Source of the DNA: Psychrobacillus sp. INOP01
GTDB taxonomy: Bacteria; Bacillota; Bacilli; Bacillales_A; Planococcaceae
Reading direction: 5' to 3'
Assembly: GCF_018140925.1 (NCBI RefSeq)
Contig: NZ_CP073315.1
Span: 2,542,001-2,606,000 of the forward strand
Length of the DNA stretch: 64,000 bases
In this document: positions 59,966 through 64,000 of the stretch, piece by piece
Numbering within the stretch: position 1 is the first letter of the stretch
How the letters are laid out: the number at the start of each line of letters is the position of its first letter
Made by a program: the position numbers and the translations under genes
The notes under the pieces: model-generated
The model's input: the letters and a program-made list of their open reading frames with translations, nothing else
Databases searched by the model: none
Told to the model about the DNA's origin: nothing

Positions 59966-62900
59966 ATGAGCCAATCAGCAACCTTGGTTAAAACGATGCG
60001 CTGCAACTTAATGATTACAAATAAGGCACGCAAAGGAATTCAGGAGTGGTCAACTGATGAACATGCCTTTTTTAACATACAGAGTTCTTTTGAGGTACAT
60101 ATTGAAAAACGCCCAGTAAATAACCATGGAAATACGTCACTTTCCTTATATTTTGATAATGTAACAAACAATAAGCTAGCAGAAAAAGTAGATAATCGAG
60201 TAGTGGTGATGGAGTGTATCCTGCAAAAGGACGGCTTACTTGCCACGGGTCTTCATGTCAGAGGCACTAAGGTTCCTGTGCGTAATAACCGCCGTCTTCC
60301 CGTCGATTTGACTTTTGTTACTGCTAAAAATAATGGAGCAGGAATGCCACTTGCTTTGCACACAAAAATTCAAGATCTTCCTGTTGCAGAAGAACGTTCA
60401 GAGTATGTGAAGAAACGAATTTCTAGCTGGGAAGGTTACTTGAAGATTCAAGAGCGGAATGCAGATATTGCAGATATAACAAGTCCATATTCAAAACTTG
60501 TTTTCAATGCAGATTTTACTCGTATGACATTGCATGGCTGCACGATGAACGCCAACGAGTGGAAAAACCTAAGAGGTCTTAGTGTGACGTTAAAGGGATT
60601 TCAAAATGACGTAGGAGATATTTTGAAAGTAGATCGAGCAAAACAAACAATTGAAATAGAGATTAAACCAAAGTTTCGAGAACTAGCAAGGAAAAATCAA
60701 TGGAATCCCAAATCGAAAGAGGCAGTTTTTAGTAATTTCGCATCCCTTAGCCAAATTAGACGTCTTCGAAAGGGATTTGAAGACTTACAAAATGGATTTG
60801 CTGCCAATCCAAATCTTGAAAAAATCTTATTTGAAGATCGACCAACTATTCGTGTGAATGCAAAGCGACGAGAATTAGAATTCCATAACCAGCTAAACGA
60901 ATTCCAACAAGAAGCGGTTATTGGTGCGATGTCTGCAGAGGATTTGTATGTCATTCAAGGTCCACCTGGAACTGGGAAAACGACGGTAATTTCTGAAATA
61001 TGTCAGCAAAATGCCAAGGCAGGCTTACGTACACTTGTAGCTTCTCAGTCTAATTTAGCAGTAGACAATGCCCTTAGTAGATTACTTTCAAACAAAGAAA
61101 TTCGTATTTTACGATTCGGTAGGACAGAAAGTATTGAAGAAGAGGGCAAGAAGTTTATTGAAGAAAATGTAGGGCAGTACTGGAAAGAACAAACTTTAAC
61201 TGCTTTACATAAAGAAATAGACGAGCAAACTTTAAAAGAAGGTCAGCTTATTGAACAAATAGCTGGATGTGAGCGTCAAATTGAGGGGCTTAATAAGGAA
61301 CAAATATTATTAAAAGAAGCCATTGCACGAAAAGCGGAAGCAAAAGTAGAGCATGATGTAAGAATAGAAGAAATAAAGATGCTAAAAAAAGCATTAGTTT
61401 CATTAAAAAAAGACCATGAACAGTTAGAAAATAATGTTCTAGAACAACGAGGTAAGTTAAAAACTTTAGCAAACGAAATTAACAATATGGAACAATTTAT
61501 CGAATCGAATCCTTCGAAAGATGAGTTGTTAGAAAAAGTAAATCAACTACTAGGAATGACGAAAGAAGTACAAGATCTCCTTTCGTACAGAGAAGCAATA
61601 GATTCGCTACGTAAAATAGAAACATCTATGGAAGAATCTAGAGAAAAGTATCAAAGTACACAATTGAAGCTAAACCATATCCAGTTGTTCCAGAAAGAAA
61701 TAGATTCTATTCGAAAAATTGACCAGTTGAAAAGTAAAATGGCTGAATATAATATGGAACTTTCCATTTCTCTTCAACACCAAATGACTGAGTTAGATGA
61801 ACTAATAGATCATATTAAAACCTTCGTCGATTGGCAGGATTTAAACGCTCGCTTGTTAGCGGCAATAGATTACGTAGAAAAGCTACTCCGAAAATACAAA
61901 TTTCCTGTGGAAAATGTCCGAAACAATATAGGAAGAAGTGGTATTCTTTTTGATTCTTCCTATACGATAAAAGAAATTCATCAGTTTATGAATCGTTTGA
62001 AGAATATGATGACTTCTGGAGATGACGATCTGACGACGGAGAAATTAGCGATTTTACTAGAAGGTCTCTATGTGAGAGAGAAATTCGTTATGAAGCAGAA
62101 ATCGGCCGTTGAGTTGGCGAAAAATAGTTCTATTAAAAAATTTCAAACGATTAAAACACAAGTGGTAAGTGATAGTAGCAGGGAATCAATAGCTCTTCAA
62201 CAACTCAAAAGTGAATTAGCCAATAAGGCAGTCGGTCAAAAGAACCAGCTAGAGCTTTTGCAGAATACAGTGAAACAGCTACAAACAGAAATTGATACAG
62301 ACGATTCACTACCAACCTCATTCGAGTTAAAAGACAAAAAGATTGAAATGGAAGACTCTATTTTAAAATTGAAAAAAACGGTAGATACCGTTACAAGCTA
62401 CATGCAACAACTGGAAATGAAAAAGAATCATTTTCAAAAGCTCACCGAGGAAGTAGGGGAGATAGAAGAAATTCTTCAAGACAATGAACTAAAAACTAAA
62501 CAAGTGAATGTAGATGGTTTAGAGCAGGAGCGCATACTAAAAGCTTTAGATGAAATTCTGCTTCAAAATCCTGAACATGCAATCGAAAAAACAGTGGAAG
62601 CGATAAAAGGAACTAAAGACGAAATGGTAAGACTTCAATTAGAGAAGGCCCATCTTCCGATCACACAAACAGTTCAAAATGAATGGTACTCATTATTAAA
62701 AGAGGCAAATGACCACGATCTAGATGAAATTCGTAAGCTATATGTGCGCCATGCCAATGTAATTGGAACAACATGCGTTGCATCAGCTCGTAAAGAATTT
62801 ATAGAAAACTACCCTGTATTCGATGTAGTTATTATAGATGAGGTTTCTAAAGCAACACCACCTGAATTGCTTCTACCAATGTTAAAGGGTAAGAAGATTA

Positions 62901-63787
62901 TTTTAGTTGGTGACCATCATCAGCTTCCTCCTCTTGTGGGTGAGGATACGCTAGATGAAACATTGCAGGCAATACTAGAAGAAAGTGAAAATCTAGAAGA
63001 AAAAGATGAGTTAAAAAAGCTTTTGAAGGAATCATTATTCGAACGTCTATTCAAAAATTTACCTAAGACAAGCAAAACAATGCTAGCTATCCAATATAGA
63101 ATGCATGAAAGTATAATGGATACAATTACCCCGTTTTATGAGGAAGAAAATTATCGACTACAATGCGGGTTAGCTGATTCAGATACTGTTCGTGACCACC
63201 TACTTGAATCACGCTATGTGAAAAGAAAAGACCATCTGCTATGGTTAGATATGCCAAACGAAAAACCGTATTTTGAAGAGCGGATGAAGGATGGGAAAAG
63301 TCGATTCAACCAAGCGGAGTTAGATGCTATCCGTGATATACTATTAGATTTGAATGAAGCTACAGCAACTGCTAAAAAAGAAGGAAGAATGGACCCGGAT
63401 GAACGTAAAAGTATTGGGGTCATTAGTTTTTATGGAGAACAGGTCAAACGAATTGACCGTCTTATCCAACAGCAGGTTAACTTATCTCATTTGACATTCC
63501 GGACTGGAACTGTAGACAAGTTTCAAGGGATGGAAATGGATGTCATTTTATTGAGTATGGTAAGAAACAATCAAGAAAAGAGCGGAGATATTGGATTTGC
63601 CAATGATTACCGCCGCTTAAATGTAGCATTATCCCGAGCAAGAGAGCTGCTTGTTTTAGTCGGAAGCTCTCATATGTTCACAAAACGAGCGAAACAAAGA
63701 ACCTCCAGAGATATGTATGGTCGCTTGCTTCAGATTGTAAAAGATAAGAACGGATTGACTAACTTACAGGGAGATAGGAAGAAATAA
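59966..63787 (+). CDS. large superfamily 1 DNA/RNA helicase with long coiled-coil insert
   Basis: A 1273-residue protein of the Upf1/DNA2/SMUBP2-like (AAA_11/AAA_12) family. The N-terminal 300 residues are beta-rich. Motif I GPPGTGKT is near 332, motif II VIIDEVSKATPPE near 955, motif III GDHHQLPPL near 980, motif IV QYRMHES near 1042, motif V TVDKFQGMEMDVILLS near 1180, and motif VI NVALSRARELLVLVG near 1212. About 500 residues of coiled coil (roughly 395-930) are inserted between motifs I and II. Start fixed at 59966 by AAGGAGG 7 bp upstream. It may unwind or remodel RNA, DNA or R-loops; such long-insert helicases are common in Bacillales but little studied. Confidence 0.88.
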   Translation: MSQSATLVKTMRCNLMITNKARKGIQEWSTDEHAFFNIQSSFEVHIEKRPVNNHGNTSLSLYFDNVTNNKLAEKVDNRVVVMECILQKDGLLATGLHVRGTKVPVRNNRRLPVDLTFVTAKNNGAGMPLALHTKIQDLPVAEERSEYVKKRISSWEGYLKIQERNADIADITSPYSKLVFNADFTRMTLHGCTMNANEWKNLRGLSVTLKGFQNDVGDILKVDRAKQTIEIEIKPKFRELARKNQWNPKSKEAVFSNFASLSQIRRLRKGFEDLQNGFAANPNLEKILFEDRPTIRVNAKRRELEFHNQLNEFQQEAVIGAMSAEDLYVIQGPPGTGKTTVISEICQQNAKAGLRTLVASQSNLAVDNALSRLLSNKEIRILRFGRTESIEEEGKKFIEENVGQYWKEQTLTALHKEIDEQTLKEGQLIEQIAGCERQIEGLNKEQILLKEAIARKAEAKVEHDVRIEEIKMLKKALVSLKKDHEQLENNVLEQRGKLKTLANEINNMEQFIESNPSKDELLEKVNQLLGMTKEVQDLLSYREAIDSLRKIETSMEESREKYQSTQLKLNHIQLFQKEIDSIRKIDQLKSKMAEYNMELSISLQHQMTELDELIDHIKTFVDWQDLNARLLAAIDYVEKLLRKYKFPVENVRNNIGRSGILFDSSYTIKEIHQFMNRLKNMMTSGDDDLTTEKLAILLEGLYVREKFVMKQKSAVELAKNSSIKKFQTIKTQVVSDSSRESIALQQLKSELANKAVGQKNQLELLQNTVKQLQTEIDTDDSLPTSFELKDKKIEMEDSILKLKKTVDTVTSYMQQLEMKKNHFQKLTEEVGEIEEILQDNELKTKQVNVDGLEQERILKALDEILLQNPEHAIEKTVEAIKGTKDEMVRLQLEKAHLPITQTVQNEWYSLLKEANDHDLDEIRKLYVRHANVIGTTCVASARKEFIENYPVFDVVIIDEVSKATPPELLLPMLKGKKIILVGDHHQLPPLVGEDTLDETLQAILEESENLEEKDELKKLLKESLFERLFKNLPKTSKTMLAIQYRMHESIMDTITPFYEEENYRLQCGLADSDTVRDHLLESRYVKRKDHLLWLDMPNEKPYFEERMKDGKSRFNQAELDAIRDILLDLNEATATAKKEGRMDPDERKSIGVISFYGEQVKRIDRLIQQQVNLSHLTFRTGTVDKFQGMEMDVILLSMVRNNQEKSGDIGFANDYRRLNVALSRARELLVLVGSSHMFTKRAKQRTSRDMYGRLLQIVKDKNGLTNLQGDRKK

Positions 63788-63812
63788 CATTTTCTTATAG
63801 GAGTATAATAAA

Positions 63813-64000
63813 ATGATGGAACTAGAAAAACGTTTAAAAATAGAATTGCAACAAAATATACAAGCTAAGATAGTTTCATCCACTGCATGGACGATTCCAA
63901 TTCATACAATTGAAGTGGAATACAAACCTGTTAAGCGCATAAAAATGGATGTTTTAATGAAAATGATGTTGATAACTTGTCAAAAAGCAAAATTGACAAG
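63813..64000 (+). CDS. hypothetical protein, 3' end outside the window
   Basis: An open frame of at least 62 codons runs off the right edge, starting MMELEKRLKIELQQNIQAKI. It begins 25 bp after the helicase stop, with AGGAG 9 bp before the first of two ATG codons, so it is likely cotranscribed with the helicase gene. The visible part mixes a charged helix with strands (VEYKPVKRIKMDVLMKMM). No family was recognised. Confidence 0.65.
   Translation, partial: MMELEKRLKIELQQNIQAKIVSSTAWTIPIHTIEVEYKPVKRIKMDVLMKMMLITCQKAKLT

Noticed and set aside
61276-61485. Minus-strand ORFs within the helicase coiled coil
   Set aside because: They are reverse-frame shadows caused by the repetitive Glu/Lys/Leu codons.
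1-64000. CRISPR arrays, tRNA genes, transposases, phage genes
   Set aside because: No regularly spaced direct repeats, no cloverleaf-like tRNA sequence and no transposase or integrase motifs were seen on either strand.

Overview
This is a low-GC, AT-rich stretch of a Gram-positive endospore former of the order Bacillales, most likely a Planococcaceae-type genus such as Psychrobacillus, Sporosarcina or Lysinibacillus (genus is inference). Reasons: strong AGGAGG-type ribosome binding sites, frequent GTG and TTG starts, sigB-like, sigG-like and ECF-like promoter sequences, and close counterparts of Bacillus genes (ydaT, yocH, cypC, yhcN, yceC-H, ywcA/ywcB types). No rRNA, tRNA, CRISPR array, phage or intact insertion sequence was seen.

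Layout. 1-4000: a stress protein with a sigB-like promoter, a LysM/3D cell-wall protein, a Gln-rich coiled-coil protein whose conserved tail lies behind an in-frame stop, and a SIMPL protein. 4046-16020: a catabolic regulon around a LacI-family repressor, with an Fe-alcohol dehydrogenase/aldehyde dehydrogenase operon on one side and a nine-gene CoA-thioester (beta-oxidation-like) operon with a GntP permease on the other; both carry the same 19-bp operator. 16106-19806: two PepSY proteins with a two-component system. 19969-25576: a nupC remnant, a Cys-rich copper-binding type protein and a CYP152 P450 (both behind sigB-like promoters), a large secreted YngK-like glycosidase, and a degenerate small ORF.

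25786-35597: a complete Ter stress operon on the minus strand (TerD, TerD, CitE-like lyase, phosphoribosyltransferase, StiP, HAD phosphatase, YceG, TelA, TerD, TerC) behind an ECF-sigma type promoter, with an internal terminator-like hairpin after the second gene. 35822-38243: an esterase, an EamA exporter and a YesL membrane protein.

38631-54978: a carbohydrate utilisation locus. It has a sugar ABC importer without its own ATPase, an unusual regulator (degenerate GGDEF-like domain plus winged helix), and a ten-gene operon of sugar oxidoreductases (MDR, two Gfo/Idh/MocA, one Gfo-like protein without a visible Rossmann motif, two FAD enzymes), a TIM-barrel isomerase, an acetyl esterase, a DUF4838-type glycosidase and a GNAT protein. 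The two operons share a 13-bp dyad-associated motif. The gene content suggests oxidation-based cleavage of an acetylated plant or microbial glycan; this is the best candidate for an undescribed pathway here.

55158-64000: an M20 amidohydrolase, a YhcN-type spore lipoprotein, about 760 bp of noncoding sequence with two inverted copies of a structured dispersed repeat, an acetate-type symporter with a DUF485 partner, a very large superfamily 1 helicase, and the start of a further gene cut by the window edge.
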